Shown here: piece by piece, positions 1-9,208 of the stretch
Position numbering within the stretch: the stretch's first letter is position 1
Layout: each line of letters opens with the position of its first letter
Assembly (NCBI GenBank): GCA_035306625.1
Contig: DATGNS010000145.1
Span: 1 to 28,042 of the forward strand
DNA length: 28,042 bases
Source of the DNA: Serpens sp035306625
GTDB taxonomy: Bacteria > Pseudomonadota > Gammaproteobacteria > Pseudomonadales > Pseudomonadaceae
Direction: 5' to 3'
The notes under the pieces: model-generated
What the model was told of the DNA's origin: nothing
Database searches by the model: none
What the model saw: the letters and a program-made list of their open reading frames with translations, nothing else
Translations under genes and position numbers: made by a program

Positions 1-752
1 TCGGTCGCCAGCTGGCCGAGCAGCCCGGCGCCCGCCTGTACGGCTACAGCCTGGAAGATACCCGCGCCGCCGTGCACTGCCGCAACATCCGCTTCGATGA
101 CGAGGGCGTGAGCGCGGAACTCGTCACGCCCCACGGCGAGGGGCTTCTGCGCAGCAGTCTGCTGGGCCGTTTCAACCTGTCCAACCTGCTGGCGGTGGTC
201 GCTGCCCTGCTGGCCATGGATCATCCGCTGGACGACATCCTGCGCCTGCTGCCGACCTTGCAGGGGCCGGTGGGCCGCATGCAGCGCCTGGGCGGCGGCG
301 ACAGGCCGCTGGTGGTGGTCGATTACGCCCACACGCCCGATGCCCTGGAAAAGGTGCTCGAAGCCCTGCGCCCGCACGTCAGGGGTCGCCTGCAGTGCCT
401 GTTCGGTTGTGGCGGCGACCGCGACCGCGGCAAGCGCCCGTTGATGGCCGCGGTGGCCGAGCGCCTGGCCGACGATGTGGTGGTTACCGACGACAATCCG
501 CGCACCGAGGACCCGCTGCTGATTCTCGACGAGATCCGTACCGGCTTCGCCAATCCCGAGGCGGTGCGCTTCGTGCCGGGACGCGGCGAGGCCATTGCCC
601 GCCTGATCGCCGAAGCCGGCGTGAACGACGTGCTGCTGCTGGCCGGCAAGGGCCACGAGGACTACCAGGAGATCAATGGCGTGCGCGAGCCCTTCTCCGA
701 CCTGGAGGCGGCCGCCAGGGCGCTGGAGCAGTGGGAGGCCGCCCATGCTTGA
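1..752 (+). CDS. murE: UDP-MurNAc-tripeptide synthetase MurE (5' partial)
   Basis: This is the C-terminal half of MurE, the cytoplasmic ligase that adds meso-diaminopimelate to UDP-MurNAc-L-Ala-D-Glu. The 5' end lies before the window and the reading frame enters at base 3, so about 249 residues are present. The central-domain end is visible as the FNLSNLLA segment that Mur ligases share. The Rossmann-like third domain contains YAHTPDAL and the signature DDNPRTEDP. The DNPR motif is the known marker for meso-diaminopimelate rather than lysine as substrate. The C-terminal GKGHEDYQ is also typical. The stop overlaps the murF start by 8 bases, as expected within the dcw operon. Only the upstream truncation, which is due to the window edge, is unusual. 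Confidence 0.97.
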   Translation, partial: GRQLAEQPGARLYGYSLEDTRAAVHCRNIRFDDEGVSAELVTPHGEGLLRSSLLGRFNLSNLLAVVAALLAMDHPLDDILRLLPTLQGPVGRMQRLGGGDRPLVVVDYAHTPDALEKVLEALRPHVRGRLQCLFGCGGDRDRGKRPLMAAVAERLADDVVVTDDNPRTEDPLLILDEIRTGFANPEAVRFVPGRGEAIARLIAEAGVNDVLLLAGKGHEDYQEINGVREPFSDLEAAARALEQWEAAHA

Positions 753-2115
753 AGCCCTGAGCCTGAGCCAGCTGGTCGAGCCGCTGCAGGGGCGCCTGGA
801 ACAGGGTGACGCCCGCTTTGCCTCGGTCTCCACCGACAGCCGTGCCCTGCAGCCCGGCCAGCTGTTCGTGGCGCTGGTGGGGCCGCGTTTCGACGGTCAC
901 GCCTACCTGGCCGAGGTGGCCGGCAAGGGTGCGGCGGCCGCGCTGGTGTCGCGCTTCGTGCCCGAGGTGGCCCTGCCCCAGCTGGTGGTGGCCGACACGC
1001 GCCTGGCGCTGGGGCGGCTCGGCACCCTGAACCGCGAGGCTTTCCAGGGACCGGTGGCCGCCGTCACCGGTTCCAGCGGCAAGACCACCATCAAGGAGAT
1101 GCTCGCCGCCATCCTGCGCGCCGGTCTGCGTGGGCCGGTGCTGGCCACCCGCGGCAACCTGAACAACGACCTCGGCGTGCCCCTGACCCTGCTGGAGCTG
1201 GCGGCCGAGCATGTGGCGGCGGTGATCGAGCTGGGCGCCAATCACGTCGGCGAAATCGCCTATACCGTGGCGCTGGCGCGTCCCCGCGTGGCCATCATCA
1301 GCAATGCCGGCAATGCCCATGTGGGCGAGTTCGGCGGGCCAGAGAAGATCGTCGAGGCCAAGGGCGAGATCATCGACGGCCTGCCGACGGATGGTGTGGC
1401 AATCCTCAACCGCGACGACGTCGCATTCCCCGTCTGGCAGCGACGGGCCGGCTCGCGCCGGGTACTGAGCTTTGCCGTCGATGCCGAGCAGGCCGACATC
1501 CGGGCGACGGATCTGCAAAGCGATGCGCGCGGGTGCATGGCCTTCCATTTGCATACCCCGGCGGGCGATGCGTCGGTGCAACTCAACCTGCTGGGTCGCC
1601 ACAACGTGGCCAACGCCCTGGCGGCGGCCGCCGCGGCCCATGCGCTGGGGATTCCCCTGGAACATGTCCGGGCGGGCCTGGAACAGCTGCAGCCGGTCAA
1701 GGGCCGTGCCGTGGCCCGGGTGCTGCCCAGCGGGCTTCGGGTCATCGACGACAGCTACAACGCCAATCCTCTGTCGATGTGTGCGGCGGTCGATATTCTC
1801 GCCGGGTTCCCCGGTCGCCGGCTGCTGGTGCTGGGCGACATGGGCGAGCTGGGCGACTGGGCCGCGGAAGGACATCGCCAGGTGGGGGCCTATGCGGCCG
1901 GCAAGGTGGATGGCCTGTATGCCGTGGGACCGCTGATGGCACATGCCGTGGCGGCGTTTGGTGAGGGTGCGAAACATTTTGCCGATCAGCAGGGTCTGAT
2001 CGACGCTCTGCGCCAGGAGGCTCGGGGCGAAACCACGCTTTTGATCAAGGGTTCGCGAAGTGCGGCAATGGACAAGGTCGTCGCCGCGATGTGCGAACCC
2101 GAGGAGAATCCTTGA
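745..2115 (+). CDS. murF: UDP-MurNAc-tripeptide:D-Ala-D-Ala ligase MurF
   Basis: MurF adds the D-Ala-D-Ala dipeptide to make UDP-MurNAc-pentapeptide, the last cytoplasmic step before mraY. The predicted protein is 456 residues, the usual size. Visible motifs are the ATP-binding loop TGSSGKTT (about residue 111), NLNNDLGVPLT, ELGANHVGE, and the C-terminal-domain DDSYNANP and VLGDMGELG segments. The ATG at 745 gives the family N-terminus (MLEALSLSQL) and overlaps the end of murE by 8 bases. An in-frame GTG lies upstream at 676, but it would add a tail encoded inside murE. The stop shares one base with the mraY start (TGATG), so the two genes are probably translationally coupled. Confidence 0.97.
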   Translation: MLEALSLSQLVEPLQGRLEQGDARFASVSTDSRALQPGQLFVALVGPRFDGHAYLAEVAGKGAAAALVSRFVPEVALPQLVVADTRLALGRLGTLNREAFQGPVAAVTGSSGKTTIKEMLAAILRAGLRGPVLATRGNLNNDLGVPLTLLELAAEHVAAVIELGANHVGEIAYTVALARPRVAIISNAGNAHVGEFGGPEKIVEAKGEIIDGLPTDGVAILNRDDVAFPVWQRRAGSRRVLSFAVDAEQADIRATDLQSDARGCMAFHLHTPAGDASVQLNLLGRHNVANALAAAAAAHALGIPLEHVRAGLEQLQPVKGRAVARVLPSGLRVIDDSYNANPLSMCAAVDILAGFPGRRLLVLGDMGELGDWAAEGHRQVGAYAAGKVDGLYAVGPLMAHAVAAFGEGAKHFADQQGLIDALRQEARGETTLLIKGSRSAAMDKVVAAMCEPEENP

Positions 2116-3197
2116 TGCTTCTGCTCCTGGCAGAATACCTGCAACAGTTTCACAAAGGTTTTGCCGTCTTCCAGTACCTGACCCTGCGCGGCATGCTCGG
2201 GGTGCTGACCGCGCTGGCGCTGGCCCTGTGGCTCGGGCCCTGGATGATCCGCACCCTGCAACTGCGCCAGATCGGCCAGGCGGTGCGCACTGACGGTCCT
2301 CAGTCGCATCTGTCCAAGAAGGGCACCCCGACCATGGGCGGTGCCCTGATCCTGTCGGCCATCACCATCAGCACCCTGTTGTGGGCGGATCTGTCCAACC
2401 GCTACGTGTGGGTGGTGCTGGCCGTGACCCTGCTGTTCGGTGCCATCGGCTGGGTGGATGACTACCGCAAGGTGATCGAGAAGAACTCCCGGGGTCTGCC
2501 GAGCCGCTGGAAGTATTTCTGGCAGTCGGTGTTCGGCCTGTGCGCTGCGGTGTTCCTCTATGTGACCGCGCAGAACCCGATCGAAACCACCTTCATCCTG
2601 CCGTTCCTCAAGGATGCTGCGCTGCCCCTCGGGCTGGGCTTCATCGTCCTGACCTACTTCGTCATCGTCGGCGCCAGCAATGCGGTGAACCTCACCGATG
2701 GCCTGGACGGCCTGGCCATCATGCCGACCGTGCTGGTGGGCGGGGCGCTGGGCATCTTCTGCTACCTGTCCGGTCATGCCAACTTCGCCCAGTACCTGCT
2801 GATTCCCTACGTACCGGGCGCCGGCGAGCTGATCGTGTTCTGCAGTGCGCTGATCGGCGCGGGCCTGGGCTTTCTGTGGTTCAACACCTATCCGGCCCAG
2901 GTATTCATGGGTGACGTGGGTGCCCTGGCCCTGGGCGCGGCGCTGGGCACCATCGCGGTGATCGTCCGCCAGGAGATCGTGCTGTTCATCATGGGCGGCG
3001 TGTTCGTCATGGAAACCCTGTCGGTGATGATCCAGGTCGCCTCCTTCAAGCTGACCGGCCGGCGCGTGTTCCGCATGGCGCCGATCCATCACCACTTCGA
3101 ACTGAAAGGCTGGCCCGAGCCCCGGGTGATCGTGCGCTTCTGGATCATTACCGTGGTCCTGGTGCTGATCGGTCTTTCCAGCCTGAAACTGCGTTGA
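2115..3197 (+). CDS. mraY: Phospho-MurNAc-pentapeptide translocase MraY
   Basis: MraY is the integral inner-membrane enzyme that moves phospho-MurNAc-pentapeptide onto undecaprenyl phosphate to form lipid I. The 360-residue protein matches the family length and is nearly identical in register to the Pseudomonas protein as I remember it. Visible are about ten hydrophobic spans, the DDYRK aspartate pair, NLTDGLDGLA, FMGDVGALALG and the APIHHHFE histidine loop, all active-site or substrate-binding landmarks. The start at 2115 is chosen because MLLLLAEYLQQF is the family N-terminus and GAGGAG sits just upstream at 2101-2106. The start overlaps the murF stop by one base. An earlier in-frame start at 2091 has no such support. 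Confidence 0.98.
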   Translation: MLLLLAEYLQQFHKGFAVFQYLTLRGMLGVLTALALALWLGPWMIRTLQLRQIGQAVRTDGPQSHLSKKGTPTMGGALILSAITISTLLWADLSNRYVWVVLAVTLLFGAIGWVDDYRKVIEKNSRGLPSRWKYFWQSVFGLCAAVFLYVTAQNPIETTFILPFLKDAALPLGLGFIVLTYFVIVGASNAVNLTDGLDGLAIMPTVLVGGALGIFCYLSGHANFAQYLLIPYVPGAGELIVFCSALIGAGLGFLWFNTYPAQVFMGDVGALALGAALGTIAVIVRQEIVLFIMGGVFVMETLSVMIQVASFKLTGRRVFRMAPIHHHFELKGWPEPRVIVRFWIITVVLVLIGLSSLKLR

Positions 3198-3210
3198 GGC
3201 GCCTTATGTC

Positions 3211-4560
3211 ATGAGCCTGATCGCCTCCGACCAATTCCGCATCGTTGTCGGCCTCGGCAAGAGCGGCATGTCCCTGGTGCGCCACCTGGCCCGCCGGGGA
3301 TTGCCCTTTGCGGTGGCCGACACGCGCGCCAACCCGCCCGAGCTGGAAACCCTGCGTCGCGATTACCCTCACGTCGAAGTGCGCTGCGGCGCGCTGGACG
3401 TGGATTTCCTGTGCCGCGCCAGCGAGCTGCTGGTCAGCCCGGGCCTGGCGCTGGCCACTCCCGAACTGCAGCAGGCTGCGGCGCGGGGCGTGAAGCTCTC
3501 CGGAGACATCGAGCTGTTCGCCCGCGAGGCCAGGGCGCCGATCGTGGCCATCACCGGTTCCAACGCCAAGAGCACCGTCACCACCCTGGTGGGCGAGATG
3601 GCCAGGGCCGCCGGCAAGCGCGTGGCTGTGGGCGGCAACCTGGGCATCCCGGCGCTGGATCTCCTGGCCGATGATGTCGAGCTGTACGTGATCGAGCTGT
3701 CCAGCTTCCAGCTGGAGACCACCGCGCAGCTGAACGCGGAAGTGGCTACCTGCCTGAACGTCAGCGAGGACCACATGGACCGCTATGCGGACCTGCAGGC
3801 CTACCACCAGGCCAAGCACCGCATCTTCCGTGGCGCCCGCCAGCTGGTGATCAACCGCGACGATCCGCTGTCCCGTCCGCTGGTGGCCGACCAGCTGCCG
3901 TGCTGGACCTTCGGCCTTGGCAAGCCGGATTTCCGCGGTTTCGGGCTGACGGAGGAAAGCGGCGAGAAGTGGCTGGCCTTCCAGTTCGAGAAACTGATGC
4001 CGGCCCGCGAGCTGAAGATCCGCGGTGCCCACAACCAGGCCAACGCCCTGGCGGCCCTGGCGCTGGGCCATGCCGTGGGCCTGCCGTTCGACGCCATGCT
4101 GGCGACGCTGAAAACGTTCGCCGGGCTGCCGCACCGCTGCCAGTGGGTGCGCGAGCGCCGCGGCGTGCATTACTACGACGACTCCAAGGCCACCAACGTG
4201 GGCGCCGCGCTCGCCGCCATCGAGGGCCTGGGCGCCGACATCGCCGGCAAGCTGGTGCTGATCGCCGGCGGCGATGGCAAGGGCGCCGACTTCTCCTCCC
4301 TGCGCGAACCGGTGGCCCGGCACTGCCGCGCCGTGGTGCTGCTGGGCCGTGACGCCGACCTGATCGCCGAGGCCCTGGGCGAGGCGGTGCGGCAGGTGCG
4401 CGTCGCCACTCTGGACGAGGCGGTGCAGCGCTGCGCGGAACTGGCCGAGCCGGGGGATGCGGTGCTGCTGTCACCGGCCTGCGCCAGCCTGGACATGTTC
4501 CGTAACTTTGAAGAGCGTGGGCGCCTGTTCGCCGCCGCCGTGGAGGCGCTGCCGGCATGA
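3211..4560 (+). CDS. murD: UDP-MurNAc-L-alanine:D-glutamate ligase MurD
   Basis: MurD adds D-glutamate to UDP-MurNAc-L-Ala in the cytoplasm. The 449-residue length is normal. Domain 1 begins IVVGLGKSGMS (UDP-binding Rossmann fold). The ATP loop reads TGSNAKST, a variant of the usual GTNGKST that I recall as normal for Pseudomonas MurD. Further landmarks are GGNLGIPALDLL, ELSSFQLE, LNVSEDHMDRY, GAHNQANALAA, HRCQWV and DDSKATNVGA. The C-terminal LLSPACASLDMF is strongly diagnostic. The start lies 13 bases after the mraY stop. An ATG at 3206 just ahead of it reads only ATG-TCA-TGA. The stop overlaps the ftsW start as ATGA. Confidence 0.97.
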   Translation: MSLIASDQFRIVVGLGKSGMSLVRHLARRGLPFAVADTRANPPELETLRRDYPHVEVRCGALDVDFLCRASELLVSPGLALATPELQQAAARGVKLSGDIELFAREARAPIVAITGSNAKSTVTTLVGEMARAAGKRVAVGGNLGIPALDLLADDVELYVIELSSFQLETTAQLNAEVATCLNVSEDHMDRYADLQAYHQAKHRIFRGARQLVINRDDPLSRPLVADQLPCWTFGLGKPDFRGFGLTEESGEKWLAFQFEKLMPARELKIRGAHNQANALAALALGHAVGLPFDAMLATLKTFAGLPHRCQWVRERRGVHYYDDSKATNVGAALAAIEGLGADIAGKLVLIAGGDGKGADFSSLREPVARHCRAVVLLGRDADLIAEALGEAVRQVRVATLDEAVQRCAELAEPGDAVLLSPACASLDMFRNFEERGRLFAAAVEALPA

Positions 4561-5762
4561 TGACCTTCCTGCGCCCGTACCCGTCACCCCTGCTTGGCCC
4601 GCGCGGCGTCGACCTCGACCTGCCGCTCCTGGTGGGCTGCCTGATGCTGCTCGGCCTCGGGCTGGTGATGGTGACCTCGGCGTCATCGGAAGTGGCCGCC
4701 GCTCAGGCAGGCGGCCCGCTGTATTACGGCATCCGTCAGGCCATCTTCCTGGGTATCGGGCTGATCGCCGGCGTCCTGGTGCTGATGGTGCCGATCGCCA
4801 CCTGGCAGCGCCTGGGCTGGGTGCTGCTGGCCGCGGCCTTCCTCCTGCTGGTGCTGGTGCTGGCGGTAGGGCGGGAAATCAATGGCTCCATCCGCTGGAT
4901 CCATCTGGGGCCGCTGAGCCTGCAGGCCTCCGAGCTGGCCAAGGTGTTCGTGGTCATCTACCTGGCCGGCTACCTGGTGCGGCGCCAGGAGGAAGTGCGC
5001 GAGAGCTGGAGTGGGTTCCTCAAACCCATCGCGGTGCTCATCCCCATGGCCGGGCTGCTGCTGCTGGAGCCGGACTTCGGCGCCACCGTCGTGCTGTTCG
5101 GTGCCGCGGCCGGCATGCTGTTCCTCGGCGGGGTCGGCCTGGTGCGCTTCGGCCTGTCCGCGATCCTGGCGGTCGGCGCGGTCTGGCTGCTGGTCAAGAC
5201 CCAGCCCTACCGGGTGGCGCGCCTGACCACCTTCACCGACCCCTGGGCCGACCAGTTCGGCGCCGGCTACCAGCTCACCCAGGCGCTGATCGCCTTCGGC
5301 CGTGGCGAGTGGTTCGGCGTCGGCCTGGGCAACAGCATCCAGAAGCAGTTCTACCTGCCGGAAGCCCATACCGATTTCGTGTTCGCCATCCTCGCCGAGG
5401 AGCTGGGCATGGTGGGCGCCCTGGCCACCCTGGCGCTGCTGGTGTTCGTCTGCCTGCGCGCCCTGTACATCGGCCTGTGGGCCGAGCAGGCCAAACAGCA
5501 TTTCGCCGCCTACGTGGCCTACGGCCTGGCCATCCTGTGGATCGGCCAGATCCTCATCAACATAGGCGTGAACGTCGGCCTGCTGCCGACCAAGGGCCTG
5601 ACCCTGCCGTTCCTCAGCTACGGGGGCAGCTCGCTGATGATCTGCTGCGTCAGCCTGGCGATGCTGCTGCGCATCGACTGGGAGCGCCGGCAGCTGCTGC
5701 GCGGGGAAGTGGAGATCGGCGAGCGGGAGCTGGCCGGGGAGGGTGCAGTACATGCCCGGTAA
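4557..5762 (+). CDS. ftsW: Divisome SEDS glycosyltransferase FtsW
   Basis: FtsW is the SEDS-family peptidoglycan polymerase of the divisome and works with FtsI, which would lie upstream of this window. The 401-residue protein has a short cytoplasmic N-terminus and about ten membrane spans. Diagnostic segments are VMVTSAS in the first span, GAKRWI-type INGSIRWIHLG, PEAHTDFVFAILAEELG (the conserved acidic loop of SEDS proteins) and LPFLSYGGSSL near the C-terminus. Two adjacent ATGs (4557 and 4560) are possible starts. The first overlaps the murD stop as ATGA and I use it. The stop overlaps murG by 11 bases. Confidence 0.97.
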   Translation: MMTFLRPYPSPLLGPRGVDLDLPLLVGCLMLLGLGLVMVTSASSEVAAAQAGGPLYYGIRQAIFLGIGLIAGVLVLMVPIATWQRLGWVLLAAAFLLLVLVLAVGREINGSIRWIHLGPLSLQASELAKVFVVIYLAGYLVRRQEEVRESWSGFLKPIAVLIPMAGLLLLEPDFGATVVLFGAAAGMLFLGGVGLVRFGLSAILAVGAVWLLVKTQPYRVARLTTFTDPWADQFGAGYQLTQALIAFGRGEWFGVGLGNSIQKQFYLPEAHTDFVFAILAEELGMVGALATLALLVFVCLRALYIGLWAEQAKQHFAAYVAYGLAILWIGQILINIGVNVGLLPTKGLTLPFLSYGGSSLMICCVSLAMLLRIDWERRQLLRGEVEIGERELAGEGAVHAR

Positions 5763-6822
5763 CGTTCTGATCATGGCCGGTGGCACCGGGGGGCACGTGT
5801 TCCCGGCGCTGGCCTGCGCGCGCGAGTTCCAGGCGCGCGGCTACCGCGTGCACTGGCTGGGCACACCGCGCGGCATCGAGAACCGGCTGGTGCCCGAGGC
5901 CGGCCTGCCGCTGCACCTGATCCGCGTCGGCGGGCTGCGCGGCAAGGGCATCAAGGCGCTGCTCAAGGCGCCCTTCGAAATCGCCGGCGCCCTGCTGCAG
6001 GCACGCCGCATCGTGCGCGAGCTCAGGCCGGTATGCGTGCTGGGCATGGGCGGCTATGTCACCGGGCCGGGCGGCCTGGCCGCGCGCCTGGCCGGCGTGC
6101 CGCTGATCATCCACGAACAGAACGCCGTGGCGGGCACCGCCAACCGCCTGCTGTCGCGTTTCGCCCAGCGCATCTGCGAGGCGTTTCCGGGCACCTTCCT
6201 GTCCAGCGCCAAGCGCCGCACCACCGGCAATCCGGTGCGTGCCGAGGTGTTCGCCGTGCCGCAGCGCGAGCCGCTGCCGGGGCGCCAGGCCCGGCTGCTG
6301 GTGCTGGGCGGCAGCCTGGGTGCCGAGCCGCTGAACAAGCTGGTGCCGGCGGCGCTCTCCCACCTGCTGGAGGACGAGCGGCCGGAGGTGGTGCACCAGA
6401 CCGGCAACGCCCATGCCGAGATCACCCGGGCCCGCTACGACGAGGTGGGGGTGCGCGCTCACGTAGTGCCCTTCATCGAGGACATGGCCGGCGCCTACGC
6501 CTGGGCGGACCTGGTGATCTGCCGCGCCGGAGCGCTGACGGTGAGCGAGCTGGCTGCCGCCGGCCTGCCCTCGTTCCTGATTCCGTTGCCGCACGCCATC
6601 GACGATCACCAGAGCCGCAACGCCGAATTCCTGGCACGCGAGGGCGCCGCCGCCCTGCTGCCACAAGCAAACACCGATGCGGCCGGGCTGGCCGCACAGC
6701 TCAACGAGGTGCTGATGCAACCGCAACAACTCGAGGCCATGGGCCGTGCCGCCCGGAAGTTGGCCAAGCCGAATGCCACCCGCGAGGTGGTGGATATCTG
6801 CCTGGAGGTGGCCCATGGCTAA
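5752..6822 (+). CDS. murG: Lipid II synthase (GlcNAc transferase) MurG
   Basis: MurG is the peripheral membrane GT-B enzyme that adds GlcNAc from UDP-GlcNAc to lipid I, giving lipid II. It is 356 residues from the chosen ATG. Landmarks are the N-terminal GGTGGHVFPALA loop, GGYVTGPGG, HEQNAVAGTANR, GGSLGAEPLN, CRAGALTVSELAAAGLP and HAIDDHQSRNAE. The ATG at 5752 fits because MPGNVLIMAGGTGG matches family N-termini and GGGGAGGG at 5736-5743 is well spaced; a GTG at 5743 would place the Shine-Dalgarno inside the gene. It overlaps ftsW by 11 bases and murC by 8. The middle of the protein differs noticeably from my memory of P. aeruginosa MurG. Confidence 0.97.
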   Translation: MPGNVLIMAGGTGGHVFPALACAREFQARGYRVHWLGTPRGIENRLVPEAGLPLHLIRVGGLRGKGIKALLKAPFEIAGALLQARRIVRELRPVCVLGMGGYVTGPGGLAARLAGVPLIIHEQNAVAGTANRLLSRFAQRICEAFPGTFLSSAKRRTTGNPVRAEVFAVPQREPLPGRQARLLVLGGSLGAEPLNKLVPAALSHLLEDERPEVVHQTGNAHAEITRARYDEVGVRAHVVPFIEDMAGAYAWADLVICRAGALTVSELAAAGLPSFLIPLPHAIDDHQSRNAEFLAREGAAALLPQANTDAAGLAAQLNEVLMQPQQLEAMGRAARKLAKPNATREVVDICLEVAHG

Positions 6823-8266
6823 GTCGCCCGCCGCCGCCAAGGCCGAAGTACGGCGCATGCGCCGCATCCGCCGCATCCATTTCGTCGGCATCGGGGGAGT
6901 GGGCATGTGCGGCATCGCCGAGGTGCTGCTCAACCTCGGGTATGAAGTGTCCGGTTCGGATATCCGGCCGTCCCCCGTCACCGAGCGCCTGGAAGGCTTC
7001 GGTGCCCAGGTGTTCATCGGTCATCAGGCCGAGAACGTCGAGGAGGCCGACGTGCTGGTGGTGTCCAGCGCCATCAACCAGAGCAACCCGGAAGTGGCCC
7101 GGGCCCTGGAGCGGCGCATTCCGGTGGTGCCGCGCGCCGAGATGCTGGCCGAGCTGATGCGCTACCGCCATGGCATCGCCGTGGCCGGCACCCACGGCAA
7201 GACCACCACCACCAGCCTGCTGGCCTCGGTGTTCGCCGCCGCCGGCCTGGATCCCACCTTCGTCATCGGTGGCCGACTGAACGCCGCCGGCACCAACGCC
7301 CAGCTGGGTGGCAGCCGCTACCTGATCGCCGAGGCGGACGAAAGCGACGCCAGCTTCCTGCACCTGCAGCCGATGGTCGCCGTGGTCACCAACATCGACG
7401 CCGACCACATGAGCACCTACGAGGGTGACTTCAACAAGCTGAAGAAGACCTTCATCGACTTCCTGCACAACCTGCCGTTCTACGGTCTGGCGGTGCTGTG
7501 CATCGACGATCCGGTGGTGCGCGAGATCCTGCCGCAGATCGGCCGGCCGACCATCACCTACGGCTTCACCGAGGACGCCGACCTGCGCGCCGTGGACATC
7601 CGCCAGGAAGGCATGCAGACCCATTTCACCGTGCTGCGTGAAGGCAAGGCGCCCATGCCGGTCACCGTCAACATGCCCGGCGTGCACAACGTGCTCAACG
7701 CCCTGGCGACCATCGCCATCGCCAGCGATGAGGGCATCGAGGACGATGCCATCGTCGCCGGCCTGGAAGGCTTCCAGGGCGTCGGCCGCCGCTTCCAGGT
7801 GTACGGCGAGCTGCCGGTGGAAGGCGGCGGGGTGATGCTGGTGGACGACTACGGCCACCATCCGCGCGAAGTGGCGGCAGTGATCAGGGCGGTGCGCGGC
7901 GGCTGGCCGGAGCGCCGGCTGGTGATGGTCTACCAGCCGCACCGCTACACCCGTACCCGCGACCTGTATGAGGACTTCGTGCAGGTGCTGGCCGAAGCCA
8001 ACGTGCTGCTGCTGATGGAGGTCTATCCGGCCGGCGAGGAGCCGATTCCCGGCGCCGACAGCCGCAACCTGTGCCACAGCATCCGTCAGCGCGGCCAGCT
8101 GGACCCCATCTATGTCGAGCGCGGCAGCGACCTGGCGCCGCTGCTCAAGCCCCTGCTGCGCCCCGGCGACATCCTGCTCTGCCAGGGGGCCGGCGATATC
8201 GGCGGCCTGGCGCCGCAGCTGCTCCGGCATCCGCTGTTCGCCGGGGAAGAGGAGGTTGTGCAATGA
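6815..8266 (+). CDS. murC: UDP-MurNAc:L-alanine ligase MurC
   Basis: MurC starts stem-peptide assembly by joining L-alanine to UDP-MurNAc in the cytoplasm. The protein is 483 residues. A basic N-terminal tail (about 20 residues, rich in Lys, Arg and Ala) precedes HFVGIGGVGMCGIAEVL, the UDP-binding loop. The ATP loop is GTHGKTTTTS. EADESDASFL, NIDADHMSTY, GVHNVLNALA, GRRFQ and DDYGHHPREV follow in family order. The start at 6815 overlaps the murG stop by 8 bases. The upstream in-frame start at 6746 lies inside murG and is not used. The TGA stop overlaps the ddl ATG as ATGA, and a GGAGG at 8250-8254 inside murC serves the next gene. Confidence 0.97.
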   Translation: MAKSPAAAKAEVRRMRRIRRIHFVGIGGVGMCGIAEVLLNLGYEVSGSDIRPSPVTERLEGFGAQVFIGHQAENVEEADVLVVSSAINQSNPEVARALERRIPVVPRAEMLAELMRYRHGIAVAGTHGKTTTTSLLASVFAAAGLDPTFVIGGRLNAAGTNAQLGGSRYLIAEADESDASFLHLQPMVAVVTNIDADHMSTYEGDFNKLKKTFIDFLHNLPFYGLAVLCIDDPVVREILPQIGRPTITYGFTEDADLRAVDIRQEGMQTHFTVLREGKAPMPVTVNMPGVHNVLNALATIAIASDEGIEDDAIVAGLEGFQGVGRRFQVYGELPVEGGGVMLVDDYGHHPREVAAVIRAVRGGWPERRLVMVYQPHRYTRTRDLYEDFVQVLAEANVLLLMEVYPAGEEPIPGADSRNLCHSIRQRGQLDPIYVERGSDLAPLLKPLLRPGDILLCQGAGDIGGLAPQLLRHPLFAGEEEVVQ

Positions 8267-9207
8267 ATGCCCTGATGTCCACCCACGACCCCAAGGCCTT
8301 CGGCCGGGTCGCCGTGCTGTTCGGTGGGCGCAGCGCCGAGCGCGAGATTTCCCTGAAATCCGGCGCGGCCGTGCTGCAGGCCCTGCTGGATGCCGGCGTC
8401 GACGCCTTCGGCATCGACGTGGGCGATGACCTGCTGGGTCGTCTGCATGGCGAGAAAATCGACCGCGCCTTCATCGTCCTGCACGGGCGGGGCGGCGAGG
8501 ACGGCAGCATGCAGGGCCTGCTGGAATGCCTGGGCATTCCCTACACCGGCAGCGGCGTGCTGGCCTCCGCCCTGGCCATGGACAAGCTGCGCACCAAACA
8601 GGTGTGGCAGAGCCTGGGCCTGCCCACGCCGCGCCATGCCGCGCTGGCGACCGAGGACGACTGCCGACGCGCCGCGGCCGAGCTGGGCTTCCCCTTGATG
8701 GTCAAGCCGGCCCATGAAGGCTCCAGCATCGGCATGGCCAAGGTGGACAGTCTCGAGGCGCTGGTGAGCGCCTGGCGCGAGGCCAGTCGCTTCGATTCCC
8801 AGGTGCTGGTCGAGCAGTGGATCAAGGGGCCGGAGTTCACCGTGGCCATGCTGCGCGGCCAGGTGCTGCCGCCGATCGCGCTGGGCACCCCCAACAGCTT
8901 CTACGACTACGAGGCGAAGTACTTCTCCGACGACACCCAGTACCGCATTCCCTGCGGCCTGAGTGCCGCGAAGGAGGCCGAGCTGCGCGAGCTGACCGCG
9001 CGCGCCTGCGCGGCGGTGGGCACCCGTGGCTGGGCCCGCGCCGACGTCATGCAGGACGGCGACGGCAATTTCTGGCTGCTGGAAGTGAACACGGTACCGG
9101 GCATGACCGACCACAGCCTGGTGCCCATGGCCGCCCGCGCCGCCGGGCTGGATTTCCAGCAACTGGTCCTGGCGATCCTCGCCGACAGCCTGGAGGCGCG
9201 CGACTGA
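8263..9207 (+). CDS. ddlB: D-alanine--D-alanine ligase DdlB
   Basis: This ATP-grasp enzyme makes the D-Ala-D-Ala dipeptide used by MurF. It has 314 residues. Visible are VLFGGRSAEREISL (N-terminal substrate loop), LHGRGGEDGSMQG, YTGSGVLASALAMDK, VKPAHEGSSIGM (ATP-grasp lysine and serine loop), EQWIKGPEFTVA, the omega-loop region around SFYDYEAKY, and EVNTVPGMTDHSL, which carries metal-binding residues. The ATG at 8263 is chosen because GGAGG at 8250-8254 sits 8 bases upstream. A second ATG at 8275 is less well spaced. The gene overlaps the murC stop by 4 bases and ends one base before the ftsQ ATG. A much longer open frame upstream is only the shadow of murC. Confidence 0.96.
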   Translation: MNALMSTHDPKAFGRVAVLFGGRSAEREISLKSGAAVLQALLDAGVDAFGIDVGDDLLGRLHGEKIDRAFIVLHGRGGEDGSMQGLLECLGIPYTGSGVLASALAMDKLRTKQVWQSLGLPTPRHAALATEDDCRRAAAELGFPLMVKPAHEGSSIGMAKVDSLEALVSAWREASRFDSQVLVEQWIKGPEFTVAMLRGQVLPPIALGTPNSFYDYEAKYFSDDTQYRIPCGLSAAKEAELRELTARACAAVGTRGWARADVMQDGDGNFWLLEVNTVPGMTDHSLVPMAARAAGLDFQQLVLAILADSLEARD

Positions 9208-9208
9208 C

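Noticed and set aside
3206..3214. ATG-TCA-TGA minimal frame ending on the murD start
   Set aside because: A two-codon frame is expected by chance, and the murD start is well supported by the protein N-terminus.
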